A DNA stretch of 64,000 nt from Devosia litorisediminis. GTDB taxonomy: Bacteria; Pseudomonadota; Alphaproteobacteria; Rhizobiales; Devosiaceae. Of this stretch, positions 9,010 to 18,292 are shown one piece after another. The position numbers and the translations under genes were made by a program. The notes under the pieces are model-generated. The model was not told the DNA's origin. It saw only the letters and a list, made by a program, of their open reading frames with translations, and ran no database searches. How positions within the stretch are numbered: the first letter of the stretch is position 1; each line of letters opens with the position of its first letter. The DNA is taken from NCBI RefSeq assembly GCF_018334155.1, contig NZ_JAGXTP010000001.1, positions 1,984,001 through 2,048,000 on the forward strand, given 5' to 3'.

Positions 9010-10494
9010 ATGGCAGAGATCGCAAGGCTTCATCCGACCGAAGACAAGTCATTTCGCCTGGCGCCTCACAATGTGGAAGCCGAGCAAGCGCTGCTGGGCG
9101 CGATTCTGCTGAACAATGACGCGTTTTACCGGGTCTCGGACTTTCTCGAGCCAATCCACTTCTACGAGCCGATCCACCGCGATATTTACGAGCTAGCCGG
9201 CAAGATCATCCGCGCCGGCAAATCGGCCGATCCCACAACCATCAAGACGCATTTGCCAGATCAGCTGCTGCCTGACGTCACGATGGCGCAGTATCTGGCT
9301 CGGCTGGCTGCCGAAGCCACAACCGTGCTCAATGCTGCCGATTATGGCCAGGCGATCTACGATCTGGCGATCCGCCGGAACCTGATTCTGGTTGGCGAGG
9401 AGATGGTCTCGGTCGCCTATGAGTCAGACGTGGAGCTGACACCTAACAAACAGATCGAAAAGGTCGAGGGCGAGCTGTTCCAGCTGGCTGAAAAAGGCCG
9501 TTACGACGGCGGCTTCCTGAGCTTTTCAAGCGCGCTGAGTGCCTCGATCCAGATGGCTGGCGAAGCCTATCAGCGCGATGGCGGCCTGTCGGGCGTCGCC
9601 ACGCTACTCGATGATCTGGATCGCCAGATGGGCGGCTTGCAGCGGTCCGACTTGATCGTGCTGGCCGGCCGTCCCGCCATGGGCAAGACCTCGCTGGCGA
9701 CCAATATTGCGTTCAACATCGCCAAGTCCTGGAAGGCCGAGGTGACGCCGGACGGACATAACAAGACCATCAGCGGCGGCATCGTTGGCTTCTTCAGCCT
9801 GGAAATGAGCTCGGAACAGCTCGCAACGCGTATTCTGGCCGAGCAGGCGGAAATTTCGTCTTCCGATATTCGTCGCGGGCGCATTCATGACAGTCAGTTT
9901 TCCAAGCTGGTGGATGTCAGCAATATGATGAGCAAGATACCGCTCTATATCGACGACACTGGCGGTATCAGCGTGGCGCAATTGGCGGCCCGCGCACGTC
10001 GCCTGAAGCGCCAGAAGGGCCTCGACTTCCTGATCGTCGACTATTTGCAGCTGCTGAGCGGCTCGAGCAAGGCATCAAGCCAGAACCGCGTGCAGGAACT
10101 GACCGAAATCACCACCACGCTCAAGGCGCTTGCCAAGGAACTCGAAGTCCCCATTATCGCATTGTCCCAGCTGTCTCGACAGGTGGAATCGCGAGATGAC
10201 AAGCATCCGCAACTGGCGGATCTGCGCGAATCGGGTTCTATCGAGCAGGACGCCGACGTGGTGCTGTTCGTTTATCGCGAGGAGTATTACCTCAAGAACA
10301 AAGAACCCAAAGAAGGTACGCCAGAGCACATGACCTGGCAGGGGGAAATGGAACAGGTGCACGGTAAGGCAGAAGTCATCATTGCCAAGCAGCGCCACGG
10401 TCCTACGGGCACGGTGCAGCTCAGCTTCGAGGCGCAGTATACGCGCTTTGGCAATCTGGCCCGTGCCGACTACCTGCCCGAGCGTATGGAATAG
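9010..10494 (+). CDS. dnaB: Replicative DNA helicase DnaB
   Basis: 494 aa. N-terminal primase-interacting domain (PHNVEAEQALLGAILLNNDAF, residues 18-38) followed by the RecA-like helicase domain with Walker A GRPAMGKTS, Walker B FLIVDYLQLL, and the arginine-finger region. Unwinds DNA ahead of the replisome as a hexamer. The rplI-dnaB-alr-radA order is common in Rhizobiales. No intein or insertion is seen. The 188-base gap upstream, after the rplI terminator, should carry its promoter. Confidence 0.97.
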   Translation: MAEIARLHPTEDKSFRLAPHNVEAEQALLGAILLNNDAFYRVSDFLEPIHFYEPIHRDIYELAGKIIRAGKSADPTTIKTHLPDQLLPDVTMAQYLARLAAEATTVLNAADYGQAIYDLAIRRNLILVGEEMVSVAYESDVELTPNKQIEKVEGELFQLAEKGRYDGGFLSFSSALSASIQMAGEAYQRDGGLSGVATLLDDLDRQMGGLQRSDLIVLAGRPAMGKTSLATNIAFNIAKSWKAEVTPDGHNKTISGGIVGFFSLEMSSEQLATRILAEQAEISSSDIRRGRIHDSQFSKLVDVSNMMSKIPLYIDDTGGISVAQLAARARRLKRQKGLDFLIVDYLQLLSGSSKASSQNRVQELTEITTTLKALAKELEVPIIALSQLSRQVESRDDKHPQLADLRESGSIEQDADVVLFVYREEYYLKNKEPKEGTPEHMTWQGEMEQVHGKAEVIIAKQRHGPTGTVQLSFEAQYTRFGNLARADYLPERME

Positions 10495-10496
10495 TA

Positions 10497-11627
10497 ATGG
10501 CGTTGACGTCTGGCCTTGGCGGGCAACTCAGTATCGATCTCGGGGCCCTGGCCCGCAATTGGCGCGCACTGGACAAGGTCAGTGCGGGTGCGCTGACCGG
10601 TGCGGTCGTCAAGGCAGACGCCTATGGCACCGGTATTACCGTGGCCAGCAAGGCTCTGCATGCCGCTGGCGCGCGGTTCTTCTTTGTTGCCACGCCTGAT
10701 GAAGGCATGGCGGTACGCGCCGCCGTTCCTGAGGCCCATATCTTTGTGATGAACGGGCTCTATCCCGGCGCAGCCAATCTCTACATTCGCCAGAACCTGA
10801 TGCCGGTGCTCTGTTCGGTCGAAATGCTCGAAGAGTGGCTGGCCAAGTGCCTGGAACGCAACGAGGCCTACCCTTCGGCCTTTCACTTCGATACCGGTAT
10901 CAACCGGCTCGGCTTCCGGCTGAACGAAGCTGGCTTCGTGCGTGAACGCATCGAGGCGCTGGGTTATGCGCCACAAATGCTGATGAGCCATCTGGCCTGT
11001 GCCGATCAGCCCAATCATGAAAAGAACCGCACCCAGTTGGCGCTGTTTGGCTCGGTGATGACGCAGTTTCAGGGCATTCCTGCCTCACTGGCGAACTCGG
11101 CCGGTCTGATGAGCGGCCGCGACTACCATTTCCAGATGGTGCGCCCCGGTATTTCGCTTTACGGCGGCCGGGCGCTGGTAGGCCGGAAGAACCCGATGGC
11201 CGCAGTGGTGACGCTGCATGTGCCGATCCTGCAGGTCAAGGAAGCCCGGACCGGCGAAACGGTGGGCTATGGCGCTGGCTACTCGCTGTCACGCGACAGT
11301 CGGCTGGCAATCATCAGCCATGGCTACGCCGATGGCTTTTTCCGTTCCTTGTCGGCGACCAATTCGCGACCGGGCGGCAAGGTGGCAATCCGCGGCAAGC
11401 TGTTTCCGGTGATCGGCCGGGTGTCGATGGATCAGGTGGTGGTCGACATCACCGAACTGGGTCCGGACATTCCCAAGCCAGGCGAAGGCGCTGAAGTTCT
11501 TGGCGCCAATATAAGCGTTGATGACCAGGGTGATGCCGCCGGCACGATCGGGTACGAAGTGCTGACCTCACTGAAGGGCCGGTATAACCGTAACTATGTT
11601 GGCGACGGCAATCTCCCGCCGGCATAG
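10497..11627 (+). CDS. alr: Alanine racemase
   Basis: Interconverts L- and D-alanine for peptidoglycan. 376 aa. The PLP Lys39 is in AVVKADAYGTG; the second catalytic base, the Tyr of GYGAGYSLSRDS, and VSMDQVVVDIT in the C-terminal beta domain are all present. It starts two bases after the dnaB stop, so it is probably cotranscribed. Full length and complete active site. Confidence 0.95.
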   Translation: MALTSGLGGQLSIDLGALARNWRALDKVSAGALTGAVVKADAYGTGITVASKALHAAGARFFFVATPDEGMAVRAAVPEAHIFVMNGLYPGAANLYIRQNLMPVLCSVEMLEEWLAKCLERNEAYPSAFHFDTGINRLGFRLNEAGFVRERIEALGYAPQMLMSHLACADQPNHEKNRTQLALFGSVMTQFQGIPASLANSAGLMSGRDYHFQMVRPGISLYGGRALVGRKNPMAAVVTLHVPILQVKEARTGETVGYGAGYSLSRDSRLAIISHGYADGFFRSLSATNSRPGGKVAIRGKLFPVIGRVSMDQVVVDITELGPDIPKPGEGAEVLGANISVDDQGDAAGTIGYEVLTSLKGRYNRNYVGDGNLPPA

Positions 11628-11730
11628 GTTCGCTGTTTGTTCTTGCGTCTCCACGCTGATCGACTAGTATCGCGAGCAAATTGAGGGGGCAGCCCAATCA
11701 CCCCGCCCATCGTTTCGCGAAAGGTTTGTC

Positions 11731-13131
11731 TTGGCCAAGTCCCGCTCGTCATTTGTCTGCCAGTCATGCGGCGCTGTTACGACCCGCTGGCAGGGGCGCT
11801 GCGACGCCTGCGGCGAATGGAACACCATTGTCGAGGAGATGACAGATTCCGGCGTCGGTGCGGGCCCCAAGTCGGCCAAGGCAGGCGGCCGGCCGACCAA
11901 TCTGGTGCCACTCTCGGGTGAAACCGAAAGCGCCGCACGCGTTGTCACCGGCATGGCGGAGCTGGATCGCGTGACAGGCGGCGGCTTTGTGATGGGATCG
12001 GCACTGCTGGTGGGTGGCGATCCGGGCATCGGCAAGTCGACACTGTTGCTGCAGTCGGCTGCGGCACTGGCCAATCAGGGCAAGCGGGTTGTCTATGTGT
12101 CGGGGGAAGAAGCCGTGGCGCAGGTACGGCTGCGCGCGCAGCGGCTTGGCCTGGGCGAAGCGCCGGTACTGCTGGCGGCTGAAACCAATGTCGAAATCAT
12201 TCTGGCCACACTGGAGAGCGGCCCTGCCCCCGATCTGGTAATTATCGATTCAATCCAGACCCTGTGGACCGACCGCGTCGACAGCGCACCGGGAACCGTC
12301 ACGCAGGTGCGCACTTCGGCGCAGGCACTGACGCGCTTCGCCAAAAAAAGCGGCGCTGCAGTGGTACTGGTAGGCCATGTCACAAAGGACGGGCAGATCG
12401 CCGGGCCTCGCGTCGTCGAGCATATGGTTGATGCCGTCCTGTATTTTGAAGGTGACACCAGTCACACCTTCCGAATTCTGCGCGGCGTCAAGAACCGCTA
12501 TGGCGCGACGGACGAAATCGGCGTGTTTGCCATGACCGAACTGGGCCTTGAGCAGGTGGCCAATCCCTCAGCCCTGTTTCTCGATCAACGCGATGAAGGC
12601 GCGGCAGGTTCGGCGGTGTTCGCAGGTATGGAGGGCACGCGTCCGATTCTCATTGAGATCCAGGCACTGGTGGCGCCATCACCACTGGGCACACCACGCC
12701 GCGCCGTTGTCGGTTGGGATTCCTCCCGCCTGTCGATGGTGGTGGCAGTGCTCGAAACGCGGTGCGGCGTGCGGATCGGCGCCAATGACATCTATCTCAA
12801 CGTCGCTGGTGGGCTAAAGATCAACGAGCCAGCCGCCGATCTGGCAGTGGCTGCGGCGCTGATCTCCTCGCTGACCAGTTCTCCCCTTCCCTCGGATTCG
12901 GTCTATTTCGGCGAAATTTCGCTGGCTGGCGGCGTCAGGCCGGTGGTGCATGGCTCGTTGCGGTTGCGCGAAGCCCAGAAGCTGGGGTTCAAATCGGTGT
13001 CTACGGGGCGCCTGGCGAGCGCGGACCGCAATAGCGGGCTGGAGGTATCTGAATACAGCACACTGCAAGAGCTGGTGGGGCGTATTGCTGCCAATGGCAA
13101 GCCACGCGAACCTGACCGCGATGAGTGGTAA
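11731..13131 (+). CDS. radA: DNA repair protein RadA
   Basis: RecA-related ATPase that promotes branch migration in recombination repair. 466 aa. The N-terminal C4 zinc finger uses Cys10, 13, 24 and 27 (CQSCG and CDACGEW); the Walker A is GDPGIGKST; the RadA-specific motif appears as KNRYG instead of the common KNRFG; the C-terminal Lon-like domain (NVAGGLKINEPAADLAVAAAL) follows. The start codon is TTG, which begins the normal MAKSRSSFVC. 103 bases separate it from alr. Confidence 0.96.
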   Translation: MAKSRSSFVCQSCGAVTTRWQGRCDACGEWNTIVEEMTDSGVGAGPKSAKAGGRPTNLVPLSGETESAARVVTGMAELDRVTGGGFVMGSALLVGGDPGIGKSTLLLQSAAALANQGKRVVYVSGEEAVAQVRLRAQRLGLGEAPVLLAAETNVEIILATLESGPAPDLVIIDSIQTLWTDRVDSAPGTVTQVRTSAQALTRFAKKSGAAVVLVGHVTKDGQIAGPRVVEHMVDAVLYFEGDTSHTFRILRGVKNRYGATDEIGVFAMTELGLEQVANPSALFLDQRDEGAAGSAVFAGMEGTRPILIEIQALVAPSPLGTPRRAVVGWDSSRLSMVVAVLETRCGVRIGANDIYLNVAGGLKINEPAADLAVAAALISSLTSSPLPSDSVYFGEISLAGGVRPVVHGSLRLREAQKLGFKSVSTGRLASADRNSGLEVSEYSTLQELVGRIAANGKPREPDRDEW

Positions 13132-13261
13132 GGGCGTGACACCTTCGGGCTTTGTGCGCAGATACTGTGCGAAGGCGTGGCCAACCCTTGGCAGCGGCGT
13201 GCAAAGCCGCTAAACGAGGCCCAATACAGCCGGGGCGGCTATAGGAGCTTAGCGAACAAAG

Positions 13262-13870
13262 ATGCTGACAGCGTTCGACGTTGGTGTGGGTGTGCTGGTG
13301 CTGATTTCAGCAATTCTGGCCACAGCGCGGGGCCTGACCCGCGAAGTGCTTTCGCTGGCGACATGGGCCGGCTCTGCCGCCATCGCCATCTATATGTGGC
13401 AGTATCACCCCGAAATCGCCCGTGGCTACATTGCCGAGCCACTTGTGGCCGATATCGCCACGGTGGTTGTGACCTTCATCGTCGCCCTGATCGTGTTGCA
13501 TCTGTTGACCATGCGCATCGCCGATTTTGTGGTCGATAGCCGCGTGGGCCCGATCGACCGCACACTGGGGTTTGTGTTTGGCGTGTTGCGCGGCATTCTG
13601 ATCGCAATTGTCATCACCATTTTCGGTACATGGCTCCTCCCCAACAATCTGCCGCCTTGGGCTGCAAACTCGCAGACGCTGCCGCAGCTTCAGACCATGG
13701 GCAATACACTGATCTCCATGCTGCCAGAAGAACTTGAGGCGCAGGTGACCCAGATCCTCAAGGGCGGTACGGGCCTGACCGACGAAACCTCCGGCGGTCC
13801 GATTGCGCCAGTTGAAGATGGTACAGACGCAACCGAAGACGGTTCGGTGCAACCGGCACCAGGCGCCTGA
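13262..13870 (+). CDS. cvpA: CvpA family membrane protein
   Basis: 202 aa with four predicted membrane segments (about residues 5-22, 30-47, 65-87 and 103-125). DVGVGVLVLISAILATARGLTREV is the CvpA N-terminal pattern, read here in two halves. The C-terminal 60 residues are acidic and probably cytoplasmic. CvpA family proteins support colicin V export and cell-envelope integrity; the biochemical role is unsettled. The radA-cvpA-purF order is widely conserved and supports the call. Confidence 0.9.
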   Translation: MLTAFDVGVGVLVLISAILATARGLTREVLSLATWAGSAAIAIYMWQYHPEIARGYIAEPLVADIATVVVTFIVALIVLHLLTMRIADFVVDSRVGPIDRTLGFVFGVLRGILIAIVITIFGTWLLPNNLPPWAANSQTLPQLQTMGNTLISMLPEELEAQVTQILKGGTGLTDETSGGPIAPVEDGTDATEDGSVQPAPGA

Positions 13871-14035
13871 TCCGATCACGCTTTGGCGAGGGCACAGCGC
13901 TCGCCACAACCCTGACCACCTTGCAGGGCAATGGTCGGGACATCAAAAATGAGCTAGAGTCAGGGGATAGATTTCCCGCTCTGGTTCGGTCGCATAGCGC
14001 GGACCCGCGACGTCCGCGGTTGAGGCAGCATTGGC

Positions 14036-15538
14036 ATGGAGAGCCCGTTGAACCATCCGAACGATGACCGTTTTGATCTCGATGGCGACACGCTGCACGA
14101 AGAGTGTGGCGTGTTTGGCATTTTGGGACATAGCGACGCGTCCACCCTGACTGCTCTGGGACTGCATGCGCTGCAGCATCGCGGTCAGGAAGCAGCCGGT
14201 ATCGTCAGTTTTGATGGCCGCCAGTTCTATGCCGAAAAGCGGATGGGGCTGGTCGGCGACCACTATACTGACCCGGCCCTGCTGGCCAAGCTACCCGGCA
14301 CGATGGCCATGGGCCATACCCGCTACTCGACAACCGGCGAAGTCGCGTTGCGCAATGTGCAGCCGCTGTTCGCAGAGCTGGGCGACGGCGGCATTGCCAT
14401 TGCTCATAATGGCAATTTCACCAATGGCCTGACCCTGCGACGCCAGATCATCGCGACCGGCGCCATCTGCCAGTCGACATCGGATACCGAGGTGGTGCTG
14501 CATCTGGTGGCACGGTCGCGTCATAGTTCAACAACAGACCGCTTCATCGACGCGATCCGCCAGATGGAAGGCGGCTACGCCATGCTGGCGATGACGCGCA
14601 CCAAGCTGATCGCGGCACGCGACCCGATCGGCATTCGCCCCTTGGTCATGGGCGAACTGGATGGCAAACCGATCTTCTGTTCGGAAACATGTGCGCTCGA
14701 CATGATCGGCGCCAAGTATATTCGCGACGTCGAAAACGGCGAAGTGGTGATCTGCGAGACGCAGCCAGACGGCTCGATCAGCATTGAGGCGCGCAAGCCC
14801 GCCCGGCCCACACCAGAACGTCCCTGTCTGTTTGAGTATGTGTATTTCGCACGGCCGGATTCGGTCGTGTCCGGTCGCAGTGTTTATGGCGCCCGCAAGC
14901 GCATGGGCATGAACCTGGCAAAGGAAGCCCCAGTCGACGCCGATGTGGTGGTGCCTGTGCCCGATGGCGGTACACCGGCAGCCATTGGCTATGCACAAGC
15001 CAGCGGCATTCCGTTCGAGCTGGGCATTATCCGCAATCACTATGTGGGCCGCACCTTTATCGAGCCAACACAGTCGATCCGGGCGTTTGGCGTCAAGCTC
15101 AAGCATTCCGCCAACCGCGCCGAAATCGCCGGCAAGCGCGTCGTGCTGATTGACGACTCGATCGTGCGTGGCACGACTTCGCTCAAGATCGTGCAGATGA
15201 TCCGCGATGCTGGCGCCACCGAGGTTCATATCCGTGTGGCGAGCCCGATGATCTATCATTCGGACTATTACGGCATCGATACGCCAGATCCCGAAATGCT
15301 GCTGGCTAACCAGCACGAAACGCTGGAATCGATGTGCAAGTTCATCGGCGCGGACTCGCTTGAGTTCCTGTCGATTGATGGCCTCTATGAGGCTGTTGGC
15401 GGCGAGAAGCGCAATGATCAGGCGCCGCAATTTACCGATCACTATTTCACTGGCGATTATCCGACGCAACTGACCGATCTGACCGGCCGCGATAAGAATG
15501 AGCCGAAAAAAGTTTCTCTGCTGAAAGAGGCCGGTTGA
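14036..15538 (+). CDS. purF: Amidophosphoribosyltransferase
   Basis: First step of purine synthesis: PRPP and glutamine to phosphoribosylamine. 500 aa. The glutaminase nucleophile is Cys24 in EECGVFGI, so a 23-residue propeptide is probably removed. The PRPP motif VVLIDDSIVRGTTS lies in the C-terminal half. The stop overlaps the next start by one base (TGATG), so the SDR gene behind it is translationally coupled. Confidence 0.96.
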   Translation: MESPLNHPNDDRFDLDGDTLHEECGVFGILGHSDASTLTALGLHALQHRGQEAAGIVSFDGRQFYAEKRMGLVGDHYTDPALLAKLPGTMAMGHTRYSTTGEVALRNVQPLFAELGDGGIAIAHNGNFTNGLTLRRQIIATGAICQSTSDTEVVLHLVARSRHSSTTDRFIDAIRQMEGGYAMLAMTRTKLIAARDPIGIRPLVMGELDGKPIFCSETCALDMIGAKYIRDVENGEVVICETQPDGSISIEARKPARPTPERPCLFEYVYFARPDSVVSGRSVYGARKRMGMNLAKEAPVDADVVVPVPDGGTPAAIGYAQASGIPFELGIIRNHYVGRTFIEPTQSIRAFGVKLKHSANRAEIAGKRVVLIDDSIVRGTTSLKIVQMIRDAGATEVHIRVASPMIYHSDYYGIDTPDPEMLLANQHETLESMCKFIGADSLEFLSIDGLYEAVGGEKRNDQAPQFTDHYFTGDYPTQLTDLTGRDKNEPKKVSLLKEAG

Positions 15539-16272
15539 TGGCTGTGGATCAGGATCTGGCCGGCAAGGTCGTACTCGTAACAGGTGCGTCGCGCGGGATT
15601 GGCTATGCGGCCGCGCTGGAGGCCGCCCGTCGAGGCGCCCACGTGGTCGCCGTCGCCCGCACAGTTGGCGGGCTCGAAGAACTGGATGACGAGATCCAGG
15701 ATTTGGGGTCGTCAGCGACGCTGGTGCCGCTCGACCTGCGCGATGGCGACGCCATTGATCGTCTGGGCGCGGCGATCTTCGAGCGCTGGGGTGCGCTGGA
15801 TGGTTTGATCGCCAATGCTGGTCAGCTTGGTGTTCTCAGTCCCCTGCCCCATGTGAAGCCTGAAGACTTTGACAAGGTGATCGCTGTCAATGTGACCGCG
15901 AACTATCGCCTGCTGCGCTCCACCGACCTGTTGCTGCGTCAGGCCGAAGCGGGCCGCGCTGTCTTTGTGTCCTCGGGCGCGGCCAAGTCCGCACGGCCAT
16001 TCTGGGGGCTCTATGCCGCCAGCAAGGCCGCGGTGGATGCCATGGTGAAATCCTATTCAGGCGAAATCGCCCAGACCAAGGTCAAGGCCAACATCTTCTA
16101 TCCAGGCCAGATCCGCACCGCGATGCGGGCCAAGGCAATGCCCGGCGAGGATCCCAACACGCTGCCGACACCGGCTGATATTGCGCCCAAGCTGGTGGAC
16201 ATGATCAGCCCCGCCTACAAGGACAATGGCAAGCTGTTCAACGCGGCTGACGATACGCTGAGCGACCTTTAG
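15538..16272 (+). CDS. SDR family oxidoreductase
   Basis: 244-aa short-chain dehydrogenase/reductase. Cofactor motif TGASRGIG (about 16-23), NAG (ANAGQLG), and the active-site Tyr/Lys in LYAASKAAV. The Arg in ASRG and the residues after beta-2 suggest NADP, but this is weak. The substrate is not known. Homologues are often found directly downstream of purF in Rhizobiales. The ATG overlaps the purF stop by one base; a TTG one codon upstream is unlikely. Confidence 0.88.
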   Translation: MAVDQDLAGKVVLVTGASRGIGYAAALEAARRGAHVVAVARTVGGLEELDDEIQDLGSSATLVPLDLRDGDAIDRLGAAIFERWGALDGLIANAGQLGVLSPLPHVKPEDFDKVIAVNVTANYRLLRSTDLLLRQAEAGRAVFVSSGAAKSARPFWGLYAASKAAVDAMVKSYSGEIAQTKVKANIFYPGQIRTAMRAKAMPGEDPNTLPTPADIAPKLVDMISPAYKDNGKLFNAADDTLSDL

Positions 16273-16280
16273 GCCAGCCC

Positions 16281-16883
16281 ATGGTGACGCTGCGCGGCTT
16301 TCGGCCGGACGACCTACCGGCGCTCTATGATATCTGCCTGACCACCGGCGCATCGGGTGCGGACGCAAGCGCACTGCACAGCGATCCCGAGCTTGTCGGT
16401 CATATCTATGCAGCGCCCTATGGGGCGCTGGAGCCGGAGCGCGTGCTCCTGGCTGAGGACGCGTTGGGCGTTGCTGGCTATATCGTCGGCACGCTGGACA
16501 GTGACGGCTTTGCAGCGCGCCAGGAGCGCGATTGGTGGCCAGCACTGCGCCAACGCTACGCTGATGCATCAACGGGCTTCACCGAGGCCGACAGAGAGCG
16601 TATCGCGGCAATCAAGCGCCCCGGCGTTACCCCGGCGGCGATCGTCGCGAACTACCCCGCCCATATTCACATGAACCTGCGCAGTCGCCTGCGCGGCCAG
16701 GGTGTTGGTACGGCTCTGCTGGAGGCCTGGGTGGCCGATGCACGCGCCGCCAATGTGCGGGGCATCCATCTGGGGGCCAATGCCGCCAATAGCGGTGGCA
16801 TCGCGTTTTGGCAGCGCAGCGGCTTTGCGCCGCTCCAGGCCGTTGGCGGAACGGTCTGGATGGGCATGGCTCTAGCCGACTAG
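16281..16883 (+). CDS. GNAT family N-acetyltransferase
   Basis: 200 aa. The C-terminal half has the acetyl-CoA loop RLRGQGVGTALLEAW and the following strand-helix NAANSGGIAFWQRSGFAPL; the N-terminus is VTLRGFRPDDLPALYDIC. The layout resembles GNAT proteins related to the acetyltransferase region of O-GlcNAcase-type enzymes. The acceptor is unknown. It lies eight bases after the SDR gene and ends with a 4-base overlap with the convergent CorC-like gene. Confidence 0.85.
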   Translation: MVTLRGFRPDDLPALYDICLTTGASGADASALHSDPELVGHIYAAPYGALEPERVLLAEDALGVAGYIVGTLDSDGFAARQERDWWPALRQRYADASTGFTEADRERIAAIKRPGVTPAAIVANYPAHIHMNLRSRLRGQGVGTALLEAWVADARAANVRGIHLGANAANSGGIAFWQRSGFAPLQAVGGTVWMGMALAD

Positions 16884-18160
16884 TCCGGCAGTTTGGTCAT
16901 CAGGATCTTGTCGATGCGGCGACCATCCAGATCGACCACTTCAAACTTGAACCCATCATGCTCGAACGTCTCACCAACGGCCGGCAGGCGGTTGATGATC
17001 GAGAGCACATAGCCAGCCACGGTCTCAAACTTGGCATCGCGCGGGATGGAAATCTTGAGTTTGTCGCCGAACTCATCGACCGGCATCCAGCCTGCAACCA
17101 GCCAGGATCCGTCTTCACGCTTGACCACGGCGGGGTCATCGCCGGTCTCTTCCTGAAAGACGCCAGTGATAACCTCAAGAATATCGGCAGATGTGACGAT
17201 GCCTTCGAAGTGGCCATATTCGTCGACCACCAGCGCCATGTGCACGGTGGAATTTCGAATGGCACGGACCACATCGAGCGCGTCAGCGTGATCCATGACC
17301 ACAGGAACAGGCTGAACGAACTTGCGCAGCTCGAGCGGCAGTCCATTGGCGAAGACGCCGATTATGTCCTTGATCGCCACCACACCGATGATGGAATCGC
17401 CGTCACCGTCCTGCACCAGCAGGCGCGAACGATGCGTGTCGAGAATGGTGCGCCGGATTTCTTCGCTCTCGTCGGACAGATCGAGCACATCGACGTCTAG
17501 ACGCGGCGTCATCAGGCCACGTGCCGAGCGGTCGGCCAGTCGCATCACGCCCGAGATCATGGAGTGTTCATCGGTCTCGATCACGCCGGCAGTTGTCGCC
17601 TCGGCGATAATGGTCTTGACCTCTTCTTCGGTCACGGTCTCTTCGGAGTCGCCCGCCTGCCCCAGCAAGGCAAGCACGGCGCGACCTGAAATGTCGAGCA
17701 CCCAGACAATCGGCGAGCCGATCTTGGCGATCAGCTTCATGGCTGGCGCCACGCGGGCCGCCACGCCTTCTGCATCGCGCAACGCGATCTGCTTGGGCAC
17801 CAATTCACCCAGGATCAGCGAAATGTAGGTGATACCGACAACCACAACACCAACACCGAGGATGTCAGCCAGACTGCCGGCCATGCCGACGGATTTGAGC
17901 CAGTCGGTAAGGCGCAGACCCAGCGTCGCCCCGGAGAAGGCACCCGAGAGAATGCCTACCAGGGTGATACCGATCTGTACCGATGAGAGGAATTTGCCCG
18001 GATCCTCGGCCAGTTCAATGGCAGTGGCGGCGCCGCCATTGCCGAGATCGGCCATGGTGCGCAGGCGGGCGGGTCGAGCGGAGACGACAGCCAGTTCCGA
18101 CATGGCCAAGAGGCCATTGATGATGATCAGAACGACGACGATCAATAATTCTGCGAACAA
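16880..18160 (-). CDS. HlyC/CorC family CBS-domain membrane protein
   Basis: 426 aa. N-terminal DUF21/CNNM membrane domain with three or four helices (about residues 1-20, 60-85 and 95-125), then two CBS domains (about 210-330), then a C-terminal CorC_HlyC transporter-associated domain ending near ICILMTK-like residues of the protein end. Related proteins act in Mg2+/Co2+ handling or repair of membrane damage; the hemolysin name is historical. The apparent start is TTG at 18160, needed to include the first membrane helix. The next ATG, at residue 20, would remove it. Confidence 0.88.
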   Translation of the reverse strand: MFAELLIVVVLIIINGLLAMSELAVVSARPARLRTMADLGNGGAATAIELAEDPGKFLSSVQIGITLVGILSGAFSGATLGLRLTDWLKSVGMAGSLADILGVGVVVVGITYISLILGELVPKQIALRDAEGVAARVAPAMKLIAKIGSPIVWVLDISGRAVLALLGQAGDSEETVTEEEVKTIIAEATTAGVIETDEHSMISGVMRLADRSARGLMTPRLDVDVLDLSDESEEIRRTILDTHRSRLLVQDGDGDSIIGVVAIKDIIGVFANGLPLELRKFVQPVPVVMDHADALDVVRAIRNSTVHMALVVDEYGHFEGIVTSADILEVITGVFQEETGDDPAVVKREDGSWLVAGWMPVDEFGDKLKISIPRDAKFETVAGYVLSIINRLPAVGETFEHDGFKFEVVDLDGRRIDKILMTKLPD

Positions 18161-18254
18161 GGTAATTTCAAATCATGCGCCCCGCACTCAGCATCGGGTC
18201 GCTTCAACGCGCGCAATATAGGGGCAAAGTCGGGCTCGACGCCATGGCCTCAGA

Positions 18255-18285
18255 GAATATGTCGCGGTCAATCCGCGACATATTC
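18255..18285 (-). other. Perfect 13-bp inverted repeat after der
   Basis: GAATATGTCGCGG (18255-18267) and CCGCGACATATTC (18273-18285) pair perfectly around a 5-base loop, just past the der stop on the minus strand. There is no T run on either side, so it is not a textbook terminator. It may protect the mRNA 3' end, belong to a repeat family, or bind a protein. Confidence 0.7.
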
Positions 18286-18292
18286 CAGTCAA

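Noticed and set aside
14528..15469. 313-aa minus-strand open frame within purF
   Set aside because: Shadow of purF, which has an intact active site and PRPP motif in the plus frame.
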